Shown here: piece after piece, positions 15,705 through 24,591 of the stretch
Layout of the letters: every line of letters starts with the position of its first letter
Numbering within the stretch: position 1 is the first letter of the stretch
Origin: Candidatus Latescibacterota bacterium
Lineage (GTDB): Bacteria; Latescibacterota; UBA2968; UBA8231
Length of the DNA stretch: 64,000 bases
Direction: 5' to 3'
Assembly (NCBI GenBank): GCA_022826515.1
Contig: JAJDUT010000046.1
Location: forward strand, 1-64,000
Made by a program: the position numbers and the translations under genes
The notes under the pieces: generated by a model
The model's database searches: none
What the model saw: only the letters and a program-made list of their open reading frames with translations
What the model was told of the DNA's origin: nothing

Positions 15705-17672
15705 CTACGCGTCGATAATTCGTCGGCGTCCACCTTTCAACCGGTCCAGCACCTCCAGACACCGCGGCCGACGGCTGTTCTCCTCCCGCAAGGAAGCTAG
15801 ATACTCGTCCCATTCCTGCTTGCGACCAGCCCGAGTGAGCGCATTTTTCATTTTTCGCAAATAGGGAACTGCTGCCTCGTACCCTCTCGTACTGACCTGG
15901 GCGATCTGCTCCTCGGCTGCTTCCTGCCAAATGGCTATCGCCCGCTCCGGGTGAGCCGACTTGATGGCCTCGGCCACCTCGGTGGGGTTGACGATAAAGT
16001 CAGACATCCCCAATCCACCCTTTTTGCGACTGGCATAGTCATACCACTTGAGCACCTCGTCCGGCTTCTTCTCGGCAATAGCCAACTGAGTTAGTATCCC
16101 GGTCATAGGGGCGTCTATTGCTTCGCTATCGGACACCTCGACTTCAGGGGGCGGCAAGGGCCAAGCGATCTTTGGATCACTTTTGCGTTTTCGACCAACA
16201 CTAGGCCTCCGACCCGTTTCCAGATAGTGCCGCGCCCAAGCCTCGACGCCCTTGCCAACGCGAGCCTTGTGGGCGGCTTTGCACAGAGCTTGGAAGCCAT
16301 GCAGACCAGGCGCAGCAAAAAACTCCTCGGCCTGAAGGGCCAATCCGGCGAGCGGATTGCCACTGCGTCGATTAATCGTCTGTAGCTGCTTATGCAGGGT
16401 CGCTTTAATGCCTGGATAGATAGGGGCAGTCGCCTCCATCCCCTGACGGCACCAGCGTCGGGCATCTTCCCAGCGGCGCTTGGCTATCAGGAGGTCCACC
16501 AAGTGAGCATAGGTATTGGAGATGGGCGCTTCGCGCTCCCACAGGGGGATAATCTCGTCTTGGCGACCAGCCTTTTCCAAGGCGCGCGTCAGCCAGTCGG
16601 CAATTTGGCTCCGTTTGAAGTTAGGCAAAAAGGCGTCCTCTTCCGCAACAGGCTCAATGGCTTCGAGACGCTGCGCTAGCCGGTCGCACACCACAGACCA
16701 ATCGCTTTTGGCGTAGCCTTTCTTCCACAGGTTTTCCAAGCCAGCGGCGCACAGGCTGTACCCGTCGGCCTGTTCCATATCTATGGCCCATTCTATCTGG
16801 TCCGCTGGCGATAGGGAGGCCGTATCTAGAGCCTGAAAAAGCACCTCAAAGCAGTCGGCGAACGCTGCGTCGGATTCGCCTTCGCTATCGTGCTCAAGTG
16901 CCCGGCTGCCCGCGTCCAGCAACTCCGGCCCTAGTCGCACGGCCGCGTCGGCCTGTCCGGCTGCGACCAACCCTTTGAGCGCCGCCTTAAGGCGACCTAC
17001 GTTGGCCGCAAGGTCTCGGTCGTTGTATTCGTCCCATAACGACTCTTCTAAGGCATGGATCTCGCGGCGGATCATCTGGAGAATTTTTTGCGTCTGCCCG
17101 GCAGCCAAATTGCGGCGGTCGGCGAGCAATTGGCGCACCGCGTCGTGCGCGTCCGCGAGGTCAATCACTAGCGCTACGAGTTCGGGTTTGGTCTGCTCCT
17201 CGAGGTACGGACGCAGGGAAGCCGCTTTGGATTTCTTGGATTTTGACCGCCCGGAACCCGCGTTTTCTTCCTCCTCGTCCTCGTCCACTATCGCTTCTAG
17301 TTTCAACAAGCGCGGATCGTCCTCGTCAATTTCGCCAACACCACTATCGGCCTTGAGGCATTCCAAGTATTCCAGTACCACCGCCACCGCGTGCTTGCAG
17401 GTAGCCCAATAGGGACAGGTGCAGGCGGATTCCAAGCCGTTCCTCTCGGTAAGGCGAACCCGGGTGGCATAGCGCCGCGTTCCTCTCACCCAAGCTACCA
17501 ACGTCCCGTCCTCAGTGCGTCCCAAGTTTTCAACCGCTCCTCTTCTCTGATAGGGGCGTCCTCGGCCGACGATAGTGTTGCCCGCCCATTCTTCTAGGTC
17601 TTCCCAAGTGAGTTTCGAGAACGGGTCAGAGGGCTTTTGCTTTTTAGTGGTTTTCTTTTTTTGCCGCGCCAT
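15705..17672 (-). CDS. SWIM zinc-finger protein with long helical-repeat tail
   Basis: This 655-residue protein carries a SWIM zinc finger at residues 84-94 (CTCPYWATCKH, C-x-C-x5-C-x-H), preceded by the conserved GRGRPYQRRGAV region. SWIM domains bind DNA or protein. The N-terminus is strongly basic (ARQKKKTTKKQK). Residues about 125-150 are acidic and low-complexity. The remaining about 500 residues are helical with alternating W, A and L and look like TPR-type repeats. No enzyme motif is seen. In many bacteria SWIM proteins sit beside SNF2 helicases or MoxR/VWA genes, but none is present here; instead a macrodomain gene follows. The function is unknown. Confidence 0.85.
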   Translation of the reverse strand: MARQKKKTTKKQKPSDPFSKLTWEDLEEWAGNTIVGRGRPYQRRGAVENLGRTEDGTLVAWVRGTRRYATRVRLTERNGLESACTCPYWATCKHAVAVVLEYLECLKADSGVGEIDEDDPRLLKLEAIVDEDEEEENAGSGRSKSKKSKAASLRPYLEEQTKPELVALVIDLADAHDAVRQLLADRRNLAAGQTQKILQMIRREIHALEESLWDEYNDRDLAANVGRLKAALKGLVAAGQADAAVRLGPELLDAGSRALEHDSEGESDAAFADCFEVLFQALDTASLSPADQIEWAIDMEQADGYSLCAAGLENLWKKGYAKSDWSVVCDRLAQRLEAIEPVAEEDAFLPNFKRSQIADWLTRALEKAGRQDEIIPLWEREAPISNTYAHLVDLLIAKRRWEDARRWCRQGMEATAPIYPGIKATLHKQLQTINRRSGNPLAGLALQAEEFFAAPGLHGFQALCKAAHKARVGKGVEAWARHYLETGRRPSVGRKRKSDPKIAWPLPPPEVEVSDSEAIDAPMTGILTQLAIAEKKPDEVLKWYDYASRKKGGLGMSDFIVNPTEVAEAIKSAHPERAIAIWQEAAEEQIAQVSTRGYEAAVPYLRKMKNALTRAGRKQEWDEYLASLREENSRRPRCLEVLDRLKGGRRRIIDA

Positions 17673-17835
17673 TTTCGTTTATCCCTCTACTCTTGGATGG
17701 CGATGTTGTGGTTTCTTATATCAATTCTCCATAATAAGGGCCATATGCGACATTCCTACAACGGCCTTTCAGGCAAGGATAGGTCGAGCCGCCTATATGG
17801 CGCAGATGGCGCACCAAGTCGAGGGAAGTGCATGA

Positions 17836-18948
17836 TCAGATGGTGAGCAGCTTTGTCAGTCCGGGCAAGACGTCTTCAGCAAGGCCCTCGACAAACCAGT
17901 CCTGTGCATGCATGAAGTCTGGTCGTTCTGGAGCCACAACGACGATTTGGAGGGCGTTGTCACGGGCATAGTCCAGCAGGCCGTTATTTGCATCCATCGA
18001 CACGCCTATAACCAAAGCCACCTGACCTTCCTCGATCCAAGCCCAGCCCTCGTTTGAGCCTTTAAAGTACTTGGGTTCATTTATATGCACTTTTTGGCTA
18101 CCGGCCCATTCGTGTAGCCCGTCAAAATTGCCCGTAATGATGTGCTTCAGTATCCCGTATTTCTCCAGTTGTGCAAGAGCCGCATGGGCTTCAGTGGGGC
18201 TGGCTGTCATAAAGCGGGTATAGAATGTTCCCAGTACCAGAGCCGTCTCACGAGGTCGGTGTATTATCCAATCGGCAACAGCCCCGGGGAAACGGTAATT
18301 GTCGATGGGGAATTGCTCCTGCAGTCCACCTTTTCCGTCAAACGCGGGAATACCTGCCGCGGCCGATAACCCAGCGCCCGTGAACGCCACTAGCGGCTTA
18401 CCCTGAATGCGACGCGCAAGCTCCGCCACGTCAACAGTCTCAGCCTGTTCAGGGGCTTGCTTCGGACTTACGGGGTAGTAAGCCCCCGGATCTTGCAGTT
18501 CAGACTTCTTGCGGGCACGGTCAGATCGCAGTTCAAAGTAATCATTGAAATAAGGCTCTCTAAAAATGGCGGGATTGTCGTGTGAGAGTAACAAATGAGT
18601 TGCGACCGTTCCATCGCGCGTTGGTTGGGAAAAAAACTCCAACTTAAACTCATCCCAGACGGCTTCGAGTCGATTTTTCTGGTGTAATGTAGCAGACCAC
18701 AGGCCACTCGTGATAGCCTGTCGCAGAGCACCAATCTCGGCAATCATCTCCTCCTGCTCGTGTTCACAGGAATGGGCTACCAGGAGATTGGCCAAGTCAA
18801 CCTGACCTTCGCTGGAGATATCAAACTCGCCATAGAAGCCGAAAAATCCCGACGGTCCTCCAAAATTGAAATCCATTCCATAGAAGCCCCCAGTATTTTC
18901 TTTGTACCACTCCAACTGCTCTGAGGTTATTTGAGTCAGCCTTGTCAT
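17836..18948 (-). CDS. SIR2-family NAD-binding protein with N-terminal extension
   Basis: This 370-residue protein has a SIR2 fold in its C-terminal half: LVAFTGAGLSAAAGIPAF at about 186-203 (NAD-binding GAGxS), IITGNFDGLHEWAGS at 270-284 (normally TQNxDGLHxxAG), H288 in the catalytic histidine region, and GVSMDAN at 315-321. No zinc-binding cysteine pairs are visible. The first about 175 residues match no family I recognise and include a G/F-rich start (GGFYGMDFNFGGPSGFFGF). SIR2 domains act as deacylases or, in many phage-defence systems, as NADases. The gene starts 5 bases after the upstream dehydratase gene, so it may be co-transcribed with it. It is about 5 kb from the Argonaute operon and on the opposite strand. 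Confidence 0.85.
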   Translation of the reverse strand: MTRLTQITSEQLEWYKENTGGFYGMDFNFGGPSGFFGFYGEFDISSEGQVDLANLLVAHSCEHEQEEMIAEIGALRQAITSGLWSATLHQKNRLEAVWDEFKLEFFSQPTRDGTVATHLLLSHDNPAIFREPYFNDYFELRSDRARKKSELQDPGAYYPVSPKQAPEQAETVDVAELARRIQGKPLVAFTGAGLSAAAGIPAFDGKGGLQEQFPIDNYRFPGAVADWIIHRPRETALVLGTFYTRFMTASPTEAHAALAQLEKYGILKHIITGNFDGLHEWAGSQKVHINEPKYFKGSNEGWAWIEEGQVALVIGVSMDANNGLLDYARDNALQIVVVAPERPDFMHAQDWFVEGLAEDVLPGLTKLLTI

Positions 18949-18953
18949 ATTAA

Positions 18954-20114
18954 TCAGTAGTCCCGCAGAGCGCCGTCGGGGCCAATCACCGGCTCCCGGG
19001 AATACGGCTCAGGTGGGTAATGCGGGAACGCTTCGTCGTTCAGTTCAATTCCAATGCCGGGAGTCTGCGGAACAATCAGGAAGCCGCCCTCGCGCCGCAG
19101 TGGCATCTCGACCAGATCCCGTTTCGGGGCATCGTACTCGTCCCGTGGATACTCCTGAATGGCGACGTTGTGGATGGCGGCGTCGAGTTGCACGCACGCC
19201 GCAGTCAGGACGCAACTCAGCGGGTTGTGCGGGGCGACTCCCACGTAGCTTGCTTCGGCCAGCGCCGCGATCTTTTTGCAATTCGTGATTCCACCGGCAA
19301 GCGACAGGTCCGGTCGTATATACGAGGCCCCCTTGTGGGCCAGCAACTCGCGGAACTGGTAAGTGGTGTAGAGCCGCTCGCCCATGGCCACTGGCACCGG
19401 CATATTGGCCGCGACATGGCCCCACGCGTCCATGTTCTCAGGCTCGATAGGGTCCTCGAAAAAAAACAAACCATAAGGCTCAAGCGCCTTGCCCACCTCT
19501 ATGGCCTCCGGCGGCGTGAGGCGGTTGACCACATCGACCATGAGATCGATCTCGTCACCCACGGCGTCGCGCACCGCCTGCAGGGTAGCCGCGGCGTGCT
19601 TAGCCATGCCGCGAAACGACAGTTGCTCTAAGCTTGTGCCCTCGCCAGACGCAAAGGCACCGAACGGATAGAGGCGCAGGGCTGTGTAACCGTCCTCGAC
19701 CATGCGCCGGGCGTCTTCGGCCAACTCCGCCGGGGAGTTGCCATGCAGATGGGAGTACACGCGTACGCGCTCCCGCGTGGGACCGCCCAGCAGCGAATGG
19801 ACGGGTAGCTTGGCTACCTTCCCCTTAATGTCCCACAGCGCAATGTCGATTGCCCCGATCGCGGCCATGGTATCTGCGCCGCCGCGAAACACACAACGGC
19901 GAAACATGTGCTGCCAGTTGCGCTCAATGTGGAGAGGGTCCTTGCCGATTAGGTACTCGGCGCAGTAATCTACCGCCGCAATGGGCGCAAACGGCGTGCC
20001 GCTAGTACCGCTTGCAGGGTGCAACTCGCCGACACCCGATATGCCCTCGTCGGTGTGTACCCGCACGTACATAAAGCGGCTGGCCCGCAGGGTCTCGACC
20101 TTCGCGACTTTCAT
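18954..20114 (-). CDS. Enolase-superfamily sugar-acid dehydratase (mandelate racemase type)
   Basis: This 386-residue protein has the full catalytic set: D194 (LMVDVVN), E220 (FFFEDPIEPEN) and E246 (PVAMGERL) as metal ligands, and H296 (VAPHNPLS) as general acid/base. The FEDP, AMGER and PHNPLS patterns resemble galactonate- or mannonate-type acid-sugar dehydratases. The usual K-x-K at the end of the second barrel strand is replaced by RLYPF near residue 147, which such dehydratase subgroups tolerate. It overlaps the upstream oxidoreductase gene by 4 bases (ATGA), a clear operon arrangement. The exact substrate cannot be assigned. Confidence 0.9.
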   Translation of the reverse strand: MKVAKVETLRASRFMYVRVHTDEGISGVGELHPASGTSGTPFAPIAAVDYCAEYLIGKDPLHIERNWQHMFRRCVFRGGADTMAAIGAIDIALWDIKGKVAKLPVHSLLGGPTRERVRVYSHLHGNSPAELAEDARRMVEDGYTALRLYPFGAFASGEGTSLEQLSFRGMAKHAAATLQAVRDAVGDEIDLMVDVVNRLTPPEAIEVGKALEPYGLFFFEDPIEPENMDAWGHVAANMPVPVAMGERLYTTYQFRELLAHKGASYIRPDLSLAGGITNCKKIAALAEASYVGVAPHNPLSCVLTAACVQLDAAIHNVAIQEYPRDEYDAPKRDLVEMPLRREGGFLIVPQTPGIGIELNDEAFPHYPPEPYSREPVIGPDGALRDY

Positions 20115-21187
20115 ATCGCTACGCCCCCCTCGCGTCCCTGCAACGCCCCACTCCCCACCATCGCAATCTCCAGCGCTCTCAGCCCATCGCGGTGATCAAC
20201 GGCAAACGGCGCTCCTGCGCGGCACTGATCGATATAGTGGGCCACCTCGGCCTTGTACGCCGGCCCAAAGCGCTCGATAAAAAACGGCACTTCTGCGCCG
20301 TAATCGCGCAGAGTGAATTCCCGCCGCTCGATTAAGCCTCGCCGCCCCAATGCCTCCACTTCCACCATAAGCGGATCCTCACCAAAGGCCCCCACATGCA
20401 CCAACCCCTCCGTCCCGTAAACCCACGTCTCATTGCGATACCCAGCCACGTGGTTGCGGCTCACCGTCACTTGGCCGATCAGGTTTTCGGGAAAGTACAT
20501 CTGCAAGAGAGCATCGTCGAAATCCTCTTTGACGTCCGTGTGCTGCTGGTTGTAAAGCAGAGTGCCAAAACCCGCTAGCCGTTCGGGCTGCTGCCCGCCG
20601 AGCCAGAGGATCTCGTCGATATTGTGTACCGCCATATCCGAGAGTATGCCAGAGCTATTGTACCCCTCGGGCGGCGGCACAGGATCTTCGAGGATCGAGA
20701 CGATCTTGAACGGCGCGCCGATAGCGCCTCGATCCAACAGGGCTTTGGCCCATAGCAGCGGCGCGTCAAAGCGGCGCATAAAAGCCTGCATCAGCGCCGT
20801 GCGGCGAAAATCGTCGGCGTCTAGATAGGCGGCAAACTCCCGGGCTGTGGCCAGAGAGTGCGTCAGCGGCTTTTCCATCAGCACGCGCCAGCCCGCGTCG
20901 ATTAAAGTCTGAGCCTCGCGGTAGTGGTTTTCAGTGCGCGAGGCAATAAACGCGCCGTCGGCCGCATTAGCAGCAACCAATTCCCCTACGTCTTTGAAGA
21001 CGCCAATCGCCGCTTCTTGGCCGGCCTGTAGCTGCGCCGCGACCTCAGCGGCCAAGTCGCCGTACCCGTCCACTACGGCTGTCAACGCGCAATCGCCTCG
21101 CTCGCTGGCTAGCTCTTGGACGTGGCGGGCGTGGAATACGCCAATCCGACCGACGCCTACAACCGCTATTCTAAAGGGATTATTCAT
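20111..21187 (-). CDS. Gfo/Idh/MocA family oxidoreductase
   Basis: This 358-residue NAD(P)-dependent sugar or inositol dehydrogenase-type protein begins with a Rossmann motif (AVVGVGRIGVFHARH at 8-22). It has the family EKP motif at 105-107 (K106 catalytic) and D-x3-H in SDMAVHNIDEI near residue 183. These match inositol 2-dehydrogenase-like enzymes, which oxidise cyclitol or sugar hydroxyls in the cytoplasm. The start ATG overlaps the stop of the upstream phosphorylase gene by one base, and its end overlaps the next gene by 4 bases. This is the middle gene of a tight three-gene operon, with an apparent role in carbohydrate use. Confidence 0.93.
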   Translation of the reverse strand: MNNPFRIAVVGVGRIGVFHARHVQELASERGDCALTAVVDGYGDLAAEVAAQLQAGQEAAIGVFKDVGELVAANAADGAFIASRTENHYREAQTLIDAGWRVLMEKPLTHSLATAREFAAYLDADDFRRTALMQAFMRRFDAPLLWAKALLDRGAIGAPFKIVSILEDPVPPPEGYNSSGILSDMAVHNIDEILWLGGQQPERLAGFGTLLYNQQHTDVKEDFDDALLQMYFPENLIGQVTVSRNHVAGYRNETWVYGTEGLVHVGAFGEDPLMVEVEALGRRGLIERREFTLRDYGAEVPFFIERFGPAYKAEVAHYIDQCRAGAPFAVDHRDGLRALEIAMVGSGALQGREGGVAI

Positions 21188-22062
21188 CAGTCTATATACT
21201 TTCCGTAAAGTGCGCGGAGCCGCTCCTTCGCCTCTAAGGGAATCACCGCTGGGTCAGTGATGATGGCGCGTTCAGCAGCGCGCAAACAAGGACAAGCAGA
21301 TTCGCTCGGCAGGCGCGTGGCTACCTCGGCGACGATCTGCACGGCCAAAGCACTGTTAGCCCGCAGCACCGCTAGCACTTGCTCGATGCTCACATCTTCT
21401 TCCTCCTCGTGCCAGCAGTCGTAGTCCGTGCCCGTCGCCAGCAGTGCGTAACACATTTCCGCTTCGCGTGCCAGCTTGGCCTCGGGCAGCGCAGTCATGC
21501 CGATCACAGCCGCGCCCACGGCGTTGCGATAGAAATGCGACTCAGCGCGAGTGGAAAAGGCCGGCCCCTCCATGCAGAGGTACGTGCCGCCCGCGTGGAC
21601 ATTGGCACCTGCCGCCTGTGCCGCAGCGATGACCTCACCTCGCAACGTCTCGCAGAACGGATCGGCAAACATCACGTGGCCGACGATCCCGTCGCCGAAA
21701 AACGTCGATGGGCGTTGTCCGCGCGTGCGGTCGAAAATCTGGTCGGGCACAATCATGTCTCCAGGCCGGATGTCCTCCTGCATGATGCCGCAGGCGCTAA
21801 TGGCCAAAACGTGGTTCACACCTAGTTGCTTGAGCGCGTGGATATTGGCGCGCGAGGGCACTTCGCTCGGCAGCAGCCGATGCCCTCGGCCATGTCGCGG
21901 CAGGAAATGCACCGTGCGTCCGCCGACCCGCGTCTCGACAATGGCGTCCGAAGGCTCGCCAAAAGGCGTATCTAGCCGATGCTCGGCGACCGTTTCGACC
22001 CCTTCTATGTGGTACAACCCCGACCCGCCAATGACGCCTAAAACTACGGATTGACTCATCAT
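21187..22062 (-). CDS. mtnP: S-methyl-5'-thioadenosine phosphorylase
   Basis: This 291-residue purine nucleoside phosphorylase-family enzyme is predicted to split 5'-methylthioadenosine with phosphate into adenine and methylthioribose-1-phosphate (methionine salvage). Markers are VIGGSGLYHIEG near the N-terminus (phosphate loop), FLPRHGRGHRLLPSEV near 53, AISACGIMQEDIRPGDMI near 86, and GMTALPEAKLAREAEMCYA near 188. A related MTI phosphorylase activity is possible. It is first in an operon with a Gfo/Idh/MocA gene and a dehydratase gene, an unusual partnership for mtnP. The start ATG at 22062 is followed by a second ATG codon. Confidence 0.93.
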   Translation of the reverse strand: MMSQSVVLGVIGGSGLYHIEGVETVAEHRLDTPFGEPSDAIVETRVGGRTVHFLPRHGRGHRLLPSEVPSRANIHALKQLGVNHVLAISACGIMQEDIRPGDMIVPDQIFDRTRGQRPSTFFGDGIVGHVMFADPFCETLRGEVIAAAQAAGANVHAGGTYLCMEGPAFSTRAESHFYRNAVGAAVIGMTALPEAKLAREAEMCYALLATGTDYDCWHEEEEDVSIEQVLAVLRANSALAVQIVAEVATRLPSESACPCLRAAERAIITDPAVIPLEAKERLRALYGKYID

Positions 22063-22215
22063 CGTCTCCTGTGAGAATGCAAGTGCCTGGTATAGTAATG
22101 CGGCATGATTTGAACAATTCGACCGGTGTATCTCATTCTGCGTCTATCTGCGTCCATCTGCGGATCGCCTTGTAAATGATGTAGGATTGCTATAGCGCCC
22201 CTATATTATAACACC
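22063..22215. other. Divergent promoter region with dispersed 'atctgcg' repeat
   Basis: This 153-base gap lies between divergent genes. Bases about 22133-22168 carry a tandem-like 'tctgcgtctatctgcgtccatctgcgg' pattern (interrupted here for brevity after its repeat unit). A close copy lies at about 58905-58930 upstream of pdxT, so this is probably a dispersed intergenic repeat. No clear promoter hexamers can be defended. Confidence 0.4.
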
Positions 22216-24591
22216 ATGCCCCCACGCCTGCTCAAAACCTCGGTCCGCGAACTCGTTGGCTTCGTGCTGCGCTCCGGCGATCTGGTTTTCGGTGGATTTT
22301 CCCGTCCAGATCGCTTAGTGGAAGGCACTCGCGGCCACCAGAAGATCCAGCGCGCCCGCCCCGCCGACTATCAGGCGGAAGTGCCCATCTCCTACTTAGT
22401 CGAAACCGACGATATTGCCCTCGAAATAAGCGGCCGCATCGACGGCCTACTCGTCGAAGACGACGTCGTACTCATCGAGGAAATCAAGACCACCGAAGCT
22501 GATCTCAACGAGATCCCTGAAAACCCGGCGCATTGGGCACAAGCCAAGCTCTACGCCTTCATGGTCGCCGAGCAAAGTGGTCTCGACGCCATCGACATCC
22601 AGCTAACCTATCTTCAATTAGATACCTACGAACACCGCGAGGACCGCCGCACCTTTGCGTCCGACGAACTGGCGGCGTTTTGCGCCGATCTCATCGAGCG
22701 CTACCTGCATTGGGCGCGCATCTACCAACAGTGGTGCGCCGAACGCGACCTTTCGCTTGAAGTGCTCAAATTCCCCTTCGCCGAGTACCGGCCCGGCCAA
22801 CGCGATCTGGCCGCAGCCACCTATCGCACCATCGACGGCCGCGGTCGCGCCTTCGCCCAAGCGCCCACTGGCATCGGCAAGACCATCTCGACTCTGTTCC
22901 CCGCGGCTAAGGCCCTCGGCTTGGGTCATACTGAAAAAATCTTCTACCTGACGGCTAAGACCAGCGGGCGCAGAATCGCCGAAAAGGCCATCGACGATCT
23001 GCGCGGCGGGGACGCACGCCTCAAGAGTCTAACGCTGACGGCCCGCGACAAGATCTGCTTCAAACCCAACGGCGGCAGCACCTGCGACCCCGATCAATGC
23101 GAGTTCGCCCGCGGCTATTACGACCGCATCAACGACGCGCTTGAAGACATCTTTACCCACGACGCCTTCACCCGGACTCTCATCGAAGAATGTGCGCAAA
23201 AGCACACCGTCTGCCCCTTTGAATTTTCGCTCGATCTCGCGCTGTGGTCCGACATCATCATCTGCGATTACAACTACGTCTTTGATCCACGCGCCTTCCT
23301 CAAGCGCTTCTTCCAAGACACCAGAGGGCAATACGCCTTTCTGATTGACGAGGCGCACAATCTCGTCGATCGGGCGCGCGAGATGTTTTCAGCCGATCTG
23401 TGCAAGTCCGAAATCTCTGGGCTCAAGCGCTTAGTCGGCAAGACGCATCCCGACTTGAGCAAACAACTCGACGCCCTCAACCGCTACTTTGCCAAGCTCG
23501 GCAAGAAGGTCGAGCAAGAAGGCGACGGCGAGTGCTGGATCAGCCCGCAGCTATCGCCGGACCTGATGGCGCTGGTTCACAATGTCCTCCGCGCTGCCGA
23601 GAAGGTCCTAGAGCAGGGCGCGGCCTTGCCCTTTTGGGACGAATTGATCGAGTGCTACTTCCGGTTGCTGGGCTTTGAGCGCATCGGCGAGCTGTTCGAC
23701 GAACACTACACCACATACACCGAAAAACAAGGGCGGGATATTCGCTTCCGGCTTTTCTGTCTCGACCCAGCGCACAATATCCGCCAAGCCCTAGAACGCG
23801 GCTGCGCGGCCGTATTTTTCTCGGCCACGCTCTCGCCGCTAGCATACTTCCGCGACCTGCTCGGCGGCGAGGAGGAAGATACCTTGTTGAGCCTTGGTTC
23901 GCCCTTCCCGCCCGAGCACCTGCGCCTGCTGCTGGCCGACCACATTGAGACCACGTACAAAAAGCGCGGCGAGAGCTACGACGACATCGCCGAGTCCATC
24001 GCCGCCCTCGTCAGCCAGCGCGCGGGCAACTACCTCGCCTTTTTTCCCTCGTACAAATACATGGAGGAGGTAGCCACGCGCTTTGCCGAAGCGCACCCGG
24101 ACATCGACCTGCTCGTCCAAGAAAGCGGCATGTCCGACCGCCAGCGCGAGGCGTTTCTCTCCGCATTCGACGCGGAGCCATTGCAGGCCGAACAGTACAC
24201 AGTGGGTTTCGCCGTGATGGGCGGCGTCTTCGGCGAGGCAATCGATCTAGTCGGCGAACGGCTAGTCGGTGCAGTAGTTGTCGGTGTTGGCCTGCCGCAA
24301 CTGTGCCTAGAGCGCGACCTGATCCGCCACTATTTCGACGAGCGCGAGATCCCCGGCTTTGCGTATGCTTACGTTTATCCGGGCATGAACCGCGTGTTGC
24401 AGGCCGCCGGCCGCGTCATCCGCACCGCCAGCGACCGCGGCGCAATCCTCCTCGTCGATCGCCGCTTTGCACAAAGCCGCTACCGCCAACTTTTTCCCTC
24501 CTCTTGGCACCCAGTGCATTCCGTCCGCAACCCCGCCCATATCGCCCAATCGCTGGCCGATTTCTGGCACCATGACCCTACGCGCACTTAG
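22216..24591 (+). CDS. XPD/DinG-like Fe-S helicase with N-terminal PD-(D/E)XK nuclease domain
   Basis: This 791-residue protein has two parts. Residues about 1-175 form a PD-(D/E)XK (Cas4/RecB-like) nuclease fold with D76 (SGRIDGLL) and E89-x-K91 (LIEEIKTT). The rest is a superfamily 2 helicase: Walker A APTGIGKT at 216-223, cysteines C281, C290, C295 and C333 in the Fe-S cluster region, DEAH at 378-381, an FFSATLSP motif, and a C-terminal GRVIRT motif VI. Such helicases unwind DNA 5' to 3' in repair. The nuclease helicase combination is known in bacteria. The 3' end overlaps modA by 20 bases, so the two may share a transcript although their functions seem unrelated. Confidence 0.92.
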   Translation: MPPRLLKTSVRELVGFVLRSGDLVFGGFSRPDRLVEGTRGHQKIQRARPADYQAEVPISYLVETDDIALEISGRIDGLLVEDDVVLIEEIKTTEADLNEIPENPAHWAQAKLYAFMVAEQSGLDAIDIQLTYLQLDTYEHREDRRTFASDELAAFCADLIERYLHWARIYQQWCAERDLSLEVLKFPFAEYRPGQRDLAAATYRTIDGRGRAFAQAPTGIGKTISTLFPAAKALGLGHTEKIFYLTAKTSGRRIAEKAIDDLRGGDARLKSLTLTARDKICFKPNGGSTCDPDQCEFARGYYDRINDALEDIFTHDAFTRTLIEECAQKHTVCPFEFSLDLALWSDIIICDYNYVFDPRAFLKRFFQDTRGQYAFLIDEAHNLVDRAREMFSADLCKSEISGLKRLVGKTHPDLSKQLDALNRYFAKLGKKVEQEGDGECWISPQLSPDLMALVHNVLRAAEKVLEQGAALPFWDELIECYFRLLGFERIGELFDEHYTTYTEKQGRDIRFRLFCLDPAHNIRQALERGCAAVFFSATLSPLAYFRDLLGGEEEDTLLSLGSPFPPEHLRLLLADHIETTYKKRGESYDDIAESIAALVSQRAGNYLAFFPSYKYMEEVATRFAEAHPDIDLLVQESGMSDRQREAFLSAFDAEPLQAEQYTVGFAVMGGVFGEAIDLVGERLVGAVVVGVGLPQLCLERDLIRHYFDEREIPGFAYAYVYPGMNRVLQAAGRVIRTASDRGAILLVDRRFAQSRYRQLFPSSWHPVHSVRNPAHIAQSLADFWHHDPTRT

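Noticed and set aside
17836..18948. SIR2 protein as the direct effector partner of the Argonaute
   Set aside because: It is about 5 kb from the Argonaute genes, on the opposite strand, and linked to a metabolic operon. No APAZ-like region was seen. The HEPN gene is the adjacent partner.
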